Assembly (NCBI GenBank): GCA_025928735.1
Contig: JAICIW010000078.1
Span: forward strand, 1-8,255
Direction of reading: 5' to 3'
DNA: 8,255 bases
Origin: Rhodanobacteraceae bacterium
GTDB lineage: Bacteria; Pseudomonadota; Gammaproteobacteria; Xanthomonadales; Rhodanobacteraceae
Positions 1-5,725 of the stretch are shown piece after piece; position 1 is the first letter of the stretch; every line of letters begins with the position of its first letter. Under the pieces are notes generated by a model that searched no databases, was not told where the DNA came from, and saw only the letters and a list, made by a program, of their open reading frames with translations. The position numbers and the translations under genes are program-made.

Positions 1-273
1 ATCGGCGCGTCGGGCGCGATCTTCGGGCTGCTGGTGGCGTTCGGCGTGATGTATCCGCGCATGAAGATGTTCCTGATCTTCTTCCCGGTGCCGATGCCCG
101 CATGGGTGTTCGTGATCGGCTACATCCTGCTGGAGCTATTCTTCGGCGTCAGCGGTTACGAGTCCGGCGTGGCGCATTTCGCGCACCTAGGCGGCGCGGT
201 GGGCGGCTTCATCCTGCTGCAGTACTGGCGCGGCAAGCTGCCGATCCGCCCGAAGCGCATCCTGACGCGTTGA
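1..273 (+). CDS. Rhomboid-family intramembrane serine protease, C-terminal part (5' end outside window)
   Basis: Rhomboids are polytopic inner-membrane proteases that cut transmembrane substrates with a Ser-His dyad. The reading frame is open from the first base and the 90 visible residues contain both halves of the active site. GASG at residues 2-5 is the GxSG motif with the nucleophile Ser4. AHLGG at residues 61-65 carries the likely catalytic His62. Hydrophobic segments at about 6-17, 23-50 and 58-74 fit the last transmembrane helices, and the protein ends in a short basic cytosolic tail. The stop is TGA at 271-273. The gene converges on the next one with only seven bases between the stops, and I see no terminator there. 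The substrate cannot be told from this fragment. The family call is firm; the full length is unknown. Confidence 0.9.
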   Translation: MGASGAIFGLLVAFGVMYPRMKMFLIFFPVPMPAWVFVIGYILLELFFGVSGYESGVAHFAHLGGAVGGFILLQYWRGKLPIRPKRILTR

Positions 274-280
274 GCGGCGG

Positions 281-901
281 TTACCGGCGCTCCGGTTTCA
301 GGCGGGGTTCGATTCGAAGGTCCTTGACGTACACCAATTCGCACGCGCCCGCCCCCGTGTCGGTGCGCGTCATCGAACTGCGCCAGCGCCAGCCGCCCGG
401 TTTGTCGGCCTCGACGAGCAAGCCATCGAGCGTGACGACGTCACCGGCACGCACGCGCTTCAGCGCATGGGCGACCTGCGCGTTCGCCGGAACCAGGTGC
501 ATGTTGGCGCTGTGGGATTCGATCTCCTGCCGTGGAATCGGGAACGATTTCACCTGCCAATGGTAGAACCGCCCGCTCTGGCCGACATCGATGTCGTGCA
601 ACACCGCACTGTCGGACATGCGCCCCCAGCCCAACGCGAGGTCGGTCGGCGAGAGGGCTGCTTCGGCGTCGAAGCGATAGTCCTCGCGGGACAGCACGCG
701 CGCAGTCAGCGAGAACCTGGCGAGCGGATGCAGGGTCGCGTCTTCGAGCGTGATCGGCGCTTGCGGTGCGTCGAAATCGACCTGCACGGGATCGTCGGGT
801 GCGATGATGCCCGCCGCGCGCGCAATCGGCCGGTTGCTCCAAAACGACCAGCCGACCCAGAGCACCAGCGCAAGCAGCAGCCAGCCTTTCCAGTGCCGCA
901 T
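281..901 (-). CDS. Membrane-anchored protein of unknown function (206 aa)
   Basis: I recognise the type as a conserved proteobacterial hypothetical protein but know of no function. Residues 1-5 are short and basic (MRHWK) and residues 6-22 are hydrophobic, giving an uncleaved signal anchor or signal peptide. About 180 residues would then face the periplasm. Conserved-looking blocks are LTARVLSREDYRFD, ALGWGRMSDS, a HSANMHLVPA stretch, and a C-terminal half rich in beta strands (AGDVVTLDGLLVEA, then GWRWRSSMTRTDTGAGACE). The latter looks like a small beta-barrel, but that is inference. The start at 901 was chosen because the membrane segment follows at once; the frame stays open upstream only by overlapping the next gene. 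It lies 35 bases behind the DUF3501 gene on the same strand, so cotranscription is likely. A G-rich stretch stands in for a Shine-Dalgarno sequence. The gap also holds a short hairpin (about 910-926). Confidence 0.8.
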   Translation of the reverse strand: MRHWKGWLLLALVLWVGWSFWSNRPIARAAGIIAPDDPVQVDFDAPQAPITLEDATLHPLARFSLTARVLSREDYRFDAEAALSPTDLALGWGRMSDSAVLHDIDVGQSGRFYHWQVKSFPIPRQEIESHSANMHLVPANAQVAHALKRVRAGDVVTLDGLLVEADKPGGWRWRSSMTRTDTGAGACELVYVKDLRIEPRLKPERR

Positions 902-936
902 TGGTTTGCCCCCAGGATTCCCGGGGCGAGGATACC

Positions 937-1518
937 TCAGGCGAAATCCGCGGCCAGTGCCTTCTGCTGCGCTTCGTTGAGGCGCGCCTCGGCGCTGTAG
1001 TTCGCGTGTTCGATGCGGAACATCGCATTCGCGCCGCGTCCGAAATCGGCGACGGCCGCGGCATCCAGTTCGAAGCGCAGGAAATGTACGGCGGCGGTCT
1101 TCTCGTCGTCGCTGCGCGGCAGGTCCTCGTCGGCGATCGCCTTGACGGGCGCACGGTCGCCCACGACAAGCTGCACCTCGTGCTCGATGTTGCGCAGGCG
1201 CAGCAGTTCGCGCTTGCGTACCTCGACGTCGTCGTATTCGATCAGCATCGTGCATTTGAGGTTGTTGCCGTCCGGGATCAACGGGTTGTAGGAGCCCAGC
1301 TCTTCGGCGATACCTTCCGCTTCGAATATTTTCTCCGCGCGCAGCATTTCCTGGATCTGGTACTGGACGGTGAGGCGATCCTCGAACAGCAACGTGACGT
1401 GCTCGCCGACCCGGACCTTGCGGTCGCGCTTGTGGGCGAGTACACGCGTGCGGAAGTCGGCGCGCTCGCGCGCGTATTGTTCGAGGGACAGGAGGTCGTT
1501 TCGGGCAAGTGGCTTCAT
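937..1518 (-). CDS. DUF3501 family protein (193 aa)
   Basis: This matches DUF3501, a soluble cytoplasmic family without an assigned function. The most recognisable part is residues 43-95: LLFEDRLTVQYQIQEMLRAE, then EELGSYNPLIPDGNNLKCTM and LIEYDD. There is no signal peptide or membrane segment. A single cysteine (Cys89) argues against the protein holding its own Fe-S cluster. The start at 1518 is supported by AAGGAG at 1529-1534, ten bases upstream. The N-terminal MKPLARNDLLSLEQY also fits the family start as I remember it. The gene lies downstream of the Fe-S protein gene on the same strand, across a repeat of about 110 bases. The rubrerythrin/Fe-S/DUF3501 combination is, to my knowledge, recurrent in Proteobacteria, so a role in the same redox process is a reasonable inference. 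It is not shown by the sequence. Confidence 0.88.
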   Translation of the reverse strand: MKPLARNDLLSLEQYARERADFRTRVLAHKRDRKVRVGEHVTLLFEDRLTVQYQIQEMLRAEKIFEAEGIAEELGSYNPLIPDGNNLKCTMLIEYDDVEVRKRELLRLRNIEHEVQLVVGDRAPVKAIADEDLPRSDDEKTAAVHFLRFELDAAAVADFGRGANAMFRIEHANYSAEARLNEAQQKALAADFA

Positions 1519-1537
1519 GATTGCAAAACTCCTTTTC

Positions 1538-1650
1538 CCCCTCTCCGTCCGGGAGAGGGTGGCGCGCAGCGCCGGGTGAGGGTTCGGGCAGCGCATAACT
1601 TCAATCAATGGATATACGTACCCTCACCAATTCCTCTTCCGTCGGGAGAG
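1538..1650. repeat. REPIN-like pair of inverted hairpin repeats
   Basis: The left unit has the perfect hairpin CCCTCTCC-GTCCG-GGAGAGGG (1539-1559) followed by GGGTGAGGGT at 1574-1583. The right unit is the same design reversed: ACCCTCACC at 1620-1628, then CTCTTCC-GTC-GGGAGAG at 1634-1650 with one G-U pair. The two units are therefore inverted copies around a core of about 36 bases of lower GC. This is the architecture of a REP doublet (REPIN/BIME). Elements with GGGAGAGG and GGTGAGGG blocks are common in Xanthomonadales intergenic DNA. It fills nearly all the space between the Fe-S gene and the DUF3501 gene and stops just short of the latter's ribosome binding site. Possible roles are mRNA stabilisation or partial termination inside the operon. 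Confidence 0.75.
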
Positions 1651-1653
1651 ACG

Positions 1654-2997
1654 TTAGATTCCGTACGCCTTTCGCAGCAGCGAAAGCGGATGCTGTTGCG
1701 GCGGTTGATCGTTCAAACCGTGCGCGAGGTGCGCGCCTGCCATCGGACAGTCGCTGGTGCTGATCGCGGCGCCGGATTCCGCGATCCGGCGCTCGACCGG
1801 CTTCGCGATCTTGCGGGACAGCGCGTAGGTTTGCGTCTTGACCCCGTAGGTACCGTCGTGGCCCGAGCAACGCTCGATCGTGACGACTTCGGTGTCGGGC
1901 ACCAGCGACAGGATGTCGCGAGTCTTTGGCCCGATCTTCTGCACCCGCTGGTGGCAGGCGACGTGCCAGGCGAGCTTGCCCAACGAAGTCTTGAAATCGG
2001 TCTTCAGCAAACCCGCCGCATGGCGTTCGGCGAGGTACTCGAACGGATCGAAAAACGCACGCTGCACCCGCTTCACGTCTTCGTCGTCGGGAAACATCAA
2101 TGGCAGTTCCTGCTTGAACATCAGCACGCAGGACGGGATCGCGGCGGTGAGATCGAAACCGTCGCGCACGGCTTGCGCGAGTACCGGGATGTTTTCGTTC
2201 TTGTATTTCGTGACCGAGGCGAGGTCACCGAGTTCCAGCTTCGGCATGCCGCAGCAGACTTCCTTCGAGACCAGTTTCACCGGAATATCGTTGTGGACAA
2301 GCACGGCGGCCAGATCGTCGACGACTTGCGGCAACACGCTGTCGCAATAGCAGGTCGCGAAGATCGCGACCTTGCCGTGGGTGCGTCCGGCTGGTGTCGC
2401 GCTTCCGGCGGCGTCCAGCTTGCGGAGCTTTTTGCGCGCACGCGGATGCTTGTATTCGGGGACCTCGGCATCGGGGTGCACGTGCAGGGTCTTGTCCAGC
2501 AACTTGCGCGCTGGCTTGCTTCGGTTCAATGCATTGACGGTTTCAGCGATCACCGGCCGCGCGGCGATCCGGCCGACCGTGGTGGTGTCGGACAAGAATC
2601 GGTTACCGAGCGAAGTGCCCTCGCGTTCGAAGTGGAATGCTTTCGCGCGCAGCATCAAGTGCGGAAAATCCACGTTCCACGGATGCGGCGGCACGTACGG
2701 GCACTTGGTCTGGTAGCACAGGTCGCACAGATAACACTGCTCGACCACCTTGCCGTAATCGGCCTTGTCGACGCCGTCGATCTCCATCGTTTCCGATTCG
2801 TCGATCAGGTCGAACAGGGTGGGGAAGGCGTGGCACAGGCTGACGCAGCGGCGGCAGCCGTGGCAGATGTTGAAGATGCGCTCCATCTCCTTTTCGAGCG
2901 CGGCCTGATCGAGGAACTCCGGACCGTCCTGGCCCAGCGGATGACGGGTCGGGGCTTCGAGGTTGCCTTCGCGACTGCCGCTCAAGTCACTGCTCAT
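1654..2997 (-). CDS. Heterodisulfide reductase-related (GlpC/HdrD-like) Fe-S protein with two CCG domains
   Basis: This 447-residue protein has the order of GlpC, GlcF and HdrD-type electron carriers: two [4Fe-4S] ferredoxin motifs, then two CCG domains. Cluster 1 is Cys45/48/51/55 (CHGCRRCVSLC). Cluster 2 is Cys88/91/94/99 (CYLCDLCYQTKCP). The first CCG domain has Cys216, Cys218, Cys248-Cys249-Gly and Cys290. The second has Cys348, Cys377-Ser-Gly in place of a double cysteine, and Cys417-Pro. It has no signal peptide and no transmembrane helix, so it is cytoplasmic or membrane-peripheral. No flavoprotein dehydrogenase partner of the GlpA or GlcD type lies beside it, so it is not an ordinary glycolate or glycerol-phosphate oxidase subunit. 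The start at 2997 is backed by GAGGAAA at 3005-3011; the frame continues upstream without family similarity. With rubrerythrin upstream and DUF3501 downstream, I infer an electron-transfer role for peroxide or thiol/disulfide chemistry. The true donor and acceptor are unknown. Confidence 0.88.
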   Translation of the reverse strand: MSSDLSGSREGNLEAPTRHPLGQDGPEFLDQAALEKEMERIFNICHGCRRCVSLCHAFPTLFDLIDESETMEIDGVDKADYGKVVEQCYLCDLCYQTKCPYVPPHPWNVDFPHLMLRAKAFHFEREGTSLGNRFLSDTTTVGRIAARPVIAETVNALNRSKPARKLLDKTLHVHPDAEVPEYKHPRARKKLRKLDAAGSATPAGRTHGKVAIFATCYCDSVLPQVVDDLAAVLVHNDIPVKLVSKEVCCGMPKLELGDLASVTKYKNENIPVLAQAVRDGFDLTAAIPSCVLMFKQELPLMFPDDEDVKRVQRAFFDPFEYLAERHAAGLLKTDFKTSLGKLAWHVACHQRVQKIGPKTRDILSLVPDTEVVTIERCSGHDGTYGVKTQTYALSRKIAKPVERRIAESGAAISTSDCPMAGAHLAHGLNDQPPQQHPLSLLRKAYGI

Positions 2998-3212
2998 TCG
3001 CCGGTTTCCTCGCGAGTTTTGCGGCGGTCGGTTCCGGTAGGTCCAGGATGCCCACCATCTCATCCACATTCGCATGCCGGTTGGCTGATCCCCGATTTGC
3101 TCTGGGGCAAACCCAACGTCATCTGGCGTGGCCGCAGCGTGATGCAAGAAAACGGCGAGATGCTCTGCCTTTGTTGCCGGTAATCCGTCGCCTGTTCCCT
3201 TGCGCTGTCGCT

Positions 3213-3433
3213 GTTGGGCTTCGCATACGCTCAGCCCAACCTGCATGTGCTGCGGCCCGTGGCCTGCTGCCATAGCTTCGGTTGAATCCGCGCCTTTTGC
3301 GGATGAAGCCCAAGATGATGGTTCGGAATTGTTGGGCTTCGCGAGAAGCCGTTCAGCCCAATCTACACATCCTTGCTGCGGCTGAAAGGCAGCGGGTTTC
3401 GACGTTGGGCTTCGCTTGCGCTCGGCTCAACCC
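3213..3433. repeat. Three copies of a GTTGGGCT/AGCCCAAC hairpin repeat
   Basis: Copy 1 pairs GTTGGGCT (3213-3220) with AGCCCAAC (3233-3240). Copy 2 pairs GTTGGGCT (3331-3338) with AGCCCAAT (3355-3362). Copy 3 pairs GTTGGGC (3404-3410) with GCTCAAC (3425-3431) through one G-U pair. After each left arm comes TTCGC, so the copies share more than the stem. The loops differ (12, 16 and 14 bases). Copies are spaced 118 and 73 bases apart. Single arms also occur nearby: CCCAAC at about 3112, AGCCCAA at 3307, and AGCCCAAC at 3491-3498, which overlaps the rubrerythrin stop codon. The short stem with changing loop fits a dispersed REP-like intergenic repeat of the kind I recall from Xanthomonadales. 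I cannot confirm genome-wide copies from this window. Confidence 0.65.
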
Positions 3434-3445
3434 GCCTGGTTTTGC

Positions 3446-3483
3446 CAAAACGAAAGAGGCCCGCTTGCGAAGCGAGCGAGCCT
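3446..3483 (-). terminator. Rho-independent terminator of the rubrerythrin gene
   Basis: Read on the minus strand, a nine-pair stem AGGCTCGCT / AGCGGGCCT with one G-U pair closes a nine-base loop containing TTCG. It is followed by CTTTCGTTTT. It begins five bases after the rubrerythrin stop codon. Position, stem and T-rich tail all fit an intrinsic terminator, so rubrerythrin is probably mainly monocistronic. The interrupted T-tract leaves room for some read-through towards the Fe-S gene. Confidence 0.75.
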
Positions 3484-3488
3484 GTCCA

Positions 3489-3908
3489 TCAGCCCAACTC
3501 GTTCAATGCCTTGGTGAAGCGGTTCGCGTGCGAACGTTCGGCCTTTGCGAGCGTCTCGAACCAATCCGCGATTTCCTCGAAGCCTTCGTCGCGCGCGGAC
3601 TTGGCCATGCCCGGATACATGTCGGTGTATTCGTGGGTTTCGCCCGCGATCGCGCTCTTGAGGTTGGCGTGGGTTTCGCCGAACGGCAGGCCGGTGGCGG
3701 GATCGCCCACGTTTTCCAGGTATTCCAGGTGGCCATGTGCGTGGCCGGTTTCGCCTTCCGCGGTGGAGCGGAACACGGCCGACACGTCGTTGTAACCCTC
3801 GACGTCGGCCTTGGACGCGAAGTACAGGTAACGGCGGTTGGCCATCGATTCACCGGCGAAGGCGTCTTTCAGATTCTGCTCGGTCTTGGAGTCTTTCAGG
3901 TTTGCCAT
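3489..3908 (-). CDS. Rubrerythrin, single ferritin-like diiron domain without rubredoxin domain
   Basis: Rubrerythrins reduce hydrogen peroxide at a non-sulfur diiron site in a four-helix bundle. This 139-residue protein shows the full ligand set at almost the same numbering as the Desulfovibrio protein: Glu20, Glu53, His56, Glu90, Glu93, Glu124 and His127 (AGES, EGETGH, AGETHEY, AERSH). The C-terminal rubredoxin domain with its CxxC pairs is absent. There is no cysteine at all, so electrons must come from another protein. The start at 3908 follows AGAGG with good spacing, and MANLKDSKTEQNL is a typical beginning; the longer frame upstream is non-coding. It is followed by its own terminator. 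A strong OxyR-type site lies 81 bases upstream, so induction by peroxide is predicted. The Fe-S and DUF3501 genes lie downstream on the same strand and may serve it. Confidence 0.93.
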   Translation of the reverse strand: MANLKDSKTEQNLKDAFAGESMANRRYLYFASKADVEGYNDVSAVFRSTAEGETGHAHGHLEYLENVGDPATGLPFGETHANLKSAIAGETHEYTDMYPGMAKSARDEGFEEIADWFETLAKAERSHANRFTKALNELG

Positions 3909-3949
3909 CTTCTTTACCTCTCGAGTGGTGAACGTGCGCGGCCTGATGC

Positions 3950-3963
3950 CGGTCAGATGACCG
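3950..3963. promoter_or_regulatory. 14-bp palindrome in the rubrerythrin leader/promoter
   Basis: CGGTCA-GA-TGACCG is a perfect inverted repeat with a two-base centre, 42 bases upstream of the rubrerythrin ATG and between it and the OxyR-type site. It could be an operator for a second dimeric regulator or part of the promoter/leader. I cannot match it to a named regulator, and a chance origin is possible. Confidence 0.35.
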
Positions 3964-3988
3964 TAGCGCGGTCGGTGTGTGAAATGAA

Positions 3989-4025
3989 ATTGATTGATTC
4001 GATGGACGCAATAGCCTGTGGCTAT
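3989..4025. promoter_or_regulatory. Predicted OxyR binding site upstream of rubrerythrin
   Basis: The established four-part OxyR motif is ATAG-N7-CTAT-N7-ATAG-N7-CTAT. Here the DNA reads ATTG-N7-CGAT-N7-ATAG-N7-CTAT with every spacer exactly seven bases, so 14 of 16 positions match. The right half, ATAGCC-TGT-GGCTAT (4011-4025), is also a perfect 15-bp palindrome. The site lies in the gap between the end of rnk and the rubrerythrin start, where it can only serve the leftward rubrerythrin gene. No strong -35/-10 pair is visible beside it, so the exact transcription start is uncertain. Confidence 0.72.
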
Positions 4026-4127
4026 CGACTCCGTGCTTTGGATGACTGTTCCAGTCTTCGCGGGCTGGAAGGGCAGCAATCGACAACTGATTCCAACGAA
4101 GCAGCGCTCATTGGATGACCGCCCAAA

Positions 4128-4529
4128 CTATCTATGCAGGTCGCCCGCCGCTTCCGGCTGATAGTGGATCGCGGTCACCTTCAGTCGGTGCGTCTTGCCG
4201 GCCTGGCCGGGCCAGTCGATGCTCTGGCCCACCCGCAAGCCCAGCAGCGCGCTGCCGACCGGCGCCAGCACGGAAATTTTTCCCGCATCGGCGTCGGCGT
4301 CCTTTGGATACACCAGCGTCAACGTGTGGTGCTTGCCGTTGGACTCGTCCACGCAATCGGCCGACGAATTCATGCTGACGACGTCGTGCGGCATCTGCGC
4401 GGGCTCGACAATGTCGGCGCGATCGAATTCCTCGCGCAGGCGCGTCGCCACAGATGAGTCACGCAGTGCCGGCGCATCGAGCAAACGCTCGATGCGCTCC
4501 ACGTCCAGCCTTGAAAGGGTGATCGACAT
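4128..4529 (-). CDS. rnk: Rnk, nucleoside diphosphate kinase regulator (GreA/GreB C-terminal fold)
   Basis: Rnk proteins bind RNA polymerase through a GreA/GreB-like C-terminal domain and affect nucleoside diphosphate kinase levels. The 133 residues fit the family length (about 136). An N-terminal helical part (residues 1-40, SRLDVERIERLLD) precedes the FKBP-like Gre domain. That domain shows DVVSMNS at about 49-55, ISVLAPVGSALLGL at 85-98 and VGQSIDWP at 100-107. The N-terminal coiled-coil is short, so it lacks the long acidic finger of true Gre factors. I chose the ATG at 4529 because GGAAAAG sits just upstream. An ATG at 4541 (four residues longer) begins one base after the oxyR stop but has no ribosome binding site. 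Either start leaves the gene tightly behind oxyR, so the two are almost certainly cotranscribed and perhaps translationally coupled. A hairpin at 4049-4070 beyond the stop lacks a T-tract. Confidence 0.88.
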   Translation of the reverse strand: MSITLSRLDVERIERLLDAPALRDSSVATRLREEFDRADIVEPAQMPHDVVSMNSSADCVDESNGKHHTLTLVYPKDADADAGKISVLAPVGSALLGLRVGQSIDWPGQAGKTHRLKVTAIHYQPEAAGDLHR

Positions 4530-4542
4530 TTTCTTTTCCATG

Positions 4543-5529
4543 TCAGTGGTTCACGCGGGCCCTGCCAGCAACATACCGACTGCGCGCCGGTTTCTCAATG
4601 GGTCGCGTTTCGGTGATGGGCAGAGTCGCCGGGTCGAGCAGGGCAGGCGGAAGCTGTTTGAAAATCGTCGAGAGCGCCAGCAGGAATTCGTGCATCGCCG
4701 AACTCTTGCGCCAGAACATCGCGATCCGACGGCTGGGCGCGTGACCCCGAAACGGGGTGAGGTGAACGTTGCTGGTGTGCGCGATCGGTGGCTGCACTGC
4801 CAGCACCGGCAGCAGGGTCACGCCGACGTTGGCCGCGACCATCTGCCGCAGGGTTTCCAGGCTGGTCGCGCGAAAGCCGTGCCTCTCGTCGGCACCGGAC
4901 ATCCGGCAGACTTCCAGCGCCTGATCGCGCAGGCAGTGGCCGTCTTCCAGCAGCAGCAAATGCTGGTCTTCGAGATCGGCCAGCTTCAGCAGCCGGCGCC
5001 CGGCCAGCGGGTGCGCGTCGGGCGCGGCCAGCAGGAACGGTTCCTCGAACAGAAACTCCGCGTGCAGGGTGTCGTCGTGCACAGGCAGCGCCAGGATTGC
5101 CGCATCCAGCTTGCCCTCGCGCAGCCGCTGCAACAGTTCGGGCGTTTTTTCCTCGACCAGCAGCAGCTCCAGGCGCGGGAAACGCTCGCGGATCGCACCC
5201 ATCACGTGCGGCAGCAGGTACGGCCCCAGTGTGGGAAAGATGCCCAGCGTCAGGGTGCCGGCTTCCGGGTCGCGATCGCGGTGCGCGATGCGCTTGATCT
5301 GTTCGATTTCGTTCAGCACTTCGCGCGCGCGCGCGACGATCTGCTGGCCGGCTTCGGTCAGCAATACCTTGCGCGGCGTGCGTTCGACCAGCGTCACGCC
5401 CAATTCCTCTTCCAGTTTCTTGATCTGGGTGGAAAGGGTCGGCTGGCTCACGAAGCTGGCTTCAGCGGCGTGGCCGAAATGCCTGTGATCGGCGAGGGCG
5501 ACCAGATAGTGGAGGTCACGGAGATTCAT
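4543..5529 (-). CDS. oxyR: OxyR, hydrogen-peroxide-sensing LysR-type regulator
   Basis: OxyR senses hydrogen peroxide by forming an intramolecular disulfide and then activates antioxidant genes. The N-terminal winged helix-turn-helix (residues 1-60) reads MNLRDLHYLVALADHRHFG and then VSQPTLSTQIKKLEEELGV, closely like the Escherichia coli protein. The sensor segment LEDGHCLRDQALEVC places cysteines at exactly 199 and 208, the two redox residues of E. coli OxyR. RATSLETLR follows. These features separate it from other LysR-type regulators. At 328 residues it is about 23 longer than the E. coli protein, through a basic, proline-containing C-terminal tail. The start at 5529 matches the family; an upstream in-frame ATG at 5634 would add 35 unrelated residues. 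The ribosome binding site is weak (AGGA about 13 bases upstream). It is divergent from ahpC across an OxyR-type site, which suggests autoregulation, and it is followed directly by rnk. Confidence 0.96.
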   Translation of the reverse strand: MNLRDLHYLVALADHRHFGHAAEASFVSQPTLSTQIKKLEEELGVTLVERTPRKVLLTEAGQQIVARAREVLNEIEQIKRIAHRDRDPEAGTLTLGIFPTLGPYLLPHVMGAIRERFPRLELLLVEEKTPELLQRLREGKLDAAILALPVHDDTLHAEFLFEEPFLLAAPDAHPLAGRRLLKLADLEDQHLLLLEDGHCLRDQALEVCRMSGADERHGFRATSLETLRQMVAANVGVTLLPVLAVQPPIAHTSNVHLTPFRGHAPSRRIAMFWRKSSAMHEFLLALSTIFKQLPPALLDPATLPITETRPIEKPARSRYVAGRARVNH

Positions 5530-5659
5530 ATTGTGTGCGTTCGTCCTGAACACGGCCTCATTGAACAGGTGGTGAGCTGGGCTGCTTTCGGATCCCGTTG
5601 CACCAGAACGGCCATCCTTGGCCTGACTTTCCACGAAAAACCGCTGCGGCTCATATGCA

Positions 5660-5696
5660 ATATATATAGCCTATCGTATGGATTGCAACAATCAAT
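5660..5696. promoter_or_regulatory. Predicted OxyR binding site in the oxyR-ahpC intergenic region
   Basis: The sequence reads ATAT-N7-CTAT-N7-ATTG-N7-CAAT, 13 of 16 matches to the OxyR motif with all spacers exactly seven. It sits in the 255-base divergent gap. It directly abuts the candidate ahpC -35 box, the usual position for OxyR activation. On the other strand it overlaps a possible oxyR promoter (TTGCAA at 5683-5688, TATATA at 5661-5666), which would fit repression of oxyR by its own product. That second promoter is a weak guess. Confidence 0.68.
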
Positions 5697-5725
5697 TTGA
5701 TTTATGGTTGGGCGGGACCTATCTT
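5697..5725 (+). promoter_or_regulatory. Candidate sigma70 promoter of ahpC
   Basis: TTGATT (5697-5702) and TATCTT (5720-5725) are each four-of-six matches to the -35 and -10 consensus, separated by exactly 17 bases. They lie directly downstream of the predicted OxyR site. Transcription would start near 5732, giving a leader of about 53 bases. That leader contains a hairpin ACGGCG-GAGGA-CGCCGT (5735-5751). An in-frame ATG at 5728 would lie outside this transcript. Confidence 0.55.

Larger units (their letters stand above)
2998..3488. other. Gene-free region between rubrerythrin and the Fe-S gene
   Basis: These 491 bases hold no convincing gene. Open frames run through parts of it on both strands, but they match nothing I know and read as low-quality shadows. 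The contents I can identify are the rubrerythrin terminator at the right end, three hairpin repeats in the middle, a small hairpin TCCGC..GCGGA at 3287-3303, and the GAGGAAA ribosome binding site of the Fe-S gene at 3005-3011. I see no OxyR-type site and no clear sigma70 promoter in front of the Fe-S gene. Whether that gene is transcribed separately or by read-through from rubrerythrin remains open. Confidence 0.6.

Noticed and set aside
902..1255. N-terminal extension of the membrane-anchored protein to 1255
   Set aside because: The extension overlaps the DUF3501 gene in another frame and would place the membrane anchor in the middle of the protein.
901..3183. A 760-codon open frame on the plus strand, opposite the DUF3501 and Fe-S genes
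   Set aside because: It runs antisense to two genes with clear family matches, its protein is rich in Arg, Val, Asp and His without any recognisable domain, and such long frames arise when a GC-rich gene is read on the opposite strand.
2998..3273. N-terminal extension of the Fe-S protein to an ATG at 3273
   Set aside because: The extra 92 residues resemble no ferredoxin-type N-terminus and cross one of the hairpin repeats; the ATG at 2997 has a good ribosome binding site.
4049..4070. Hairpin TTCCAG..CTGGAA as an rnk terminator
   Set aside because: The stem has only six pairs with a ten-base loop and no T-tract follows on the minus strand, so I do not call a terminator.
5530..5634. OxyR start at the upstream ATG 5634
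   Set aside because: It would add 35 residues before the conserved MNLRDL start seen in OxyR proteins and has no family support.
4195..5700. A 501-codon open frame on the plus strand, opposite oxyR and part of rnk
   Set aside because: oxyR and rnk on the other strand have unmistakable family motifs; the antisense product is Gln- and Arg-rich low-quality sequence.
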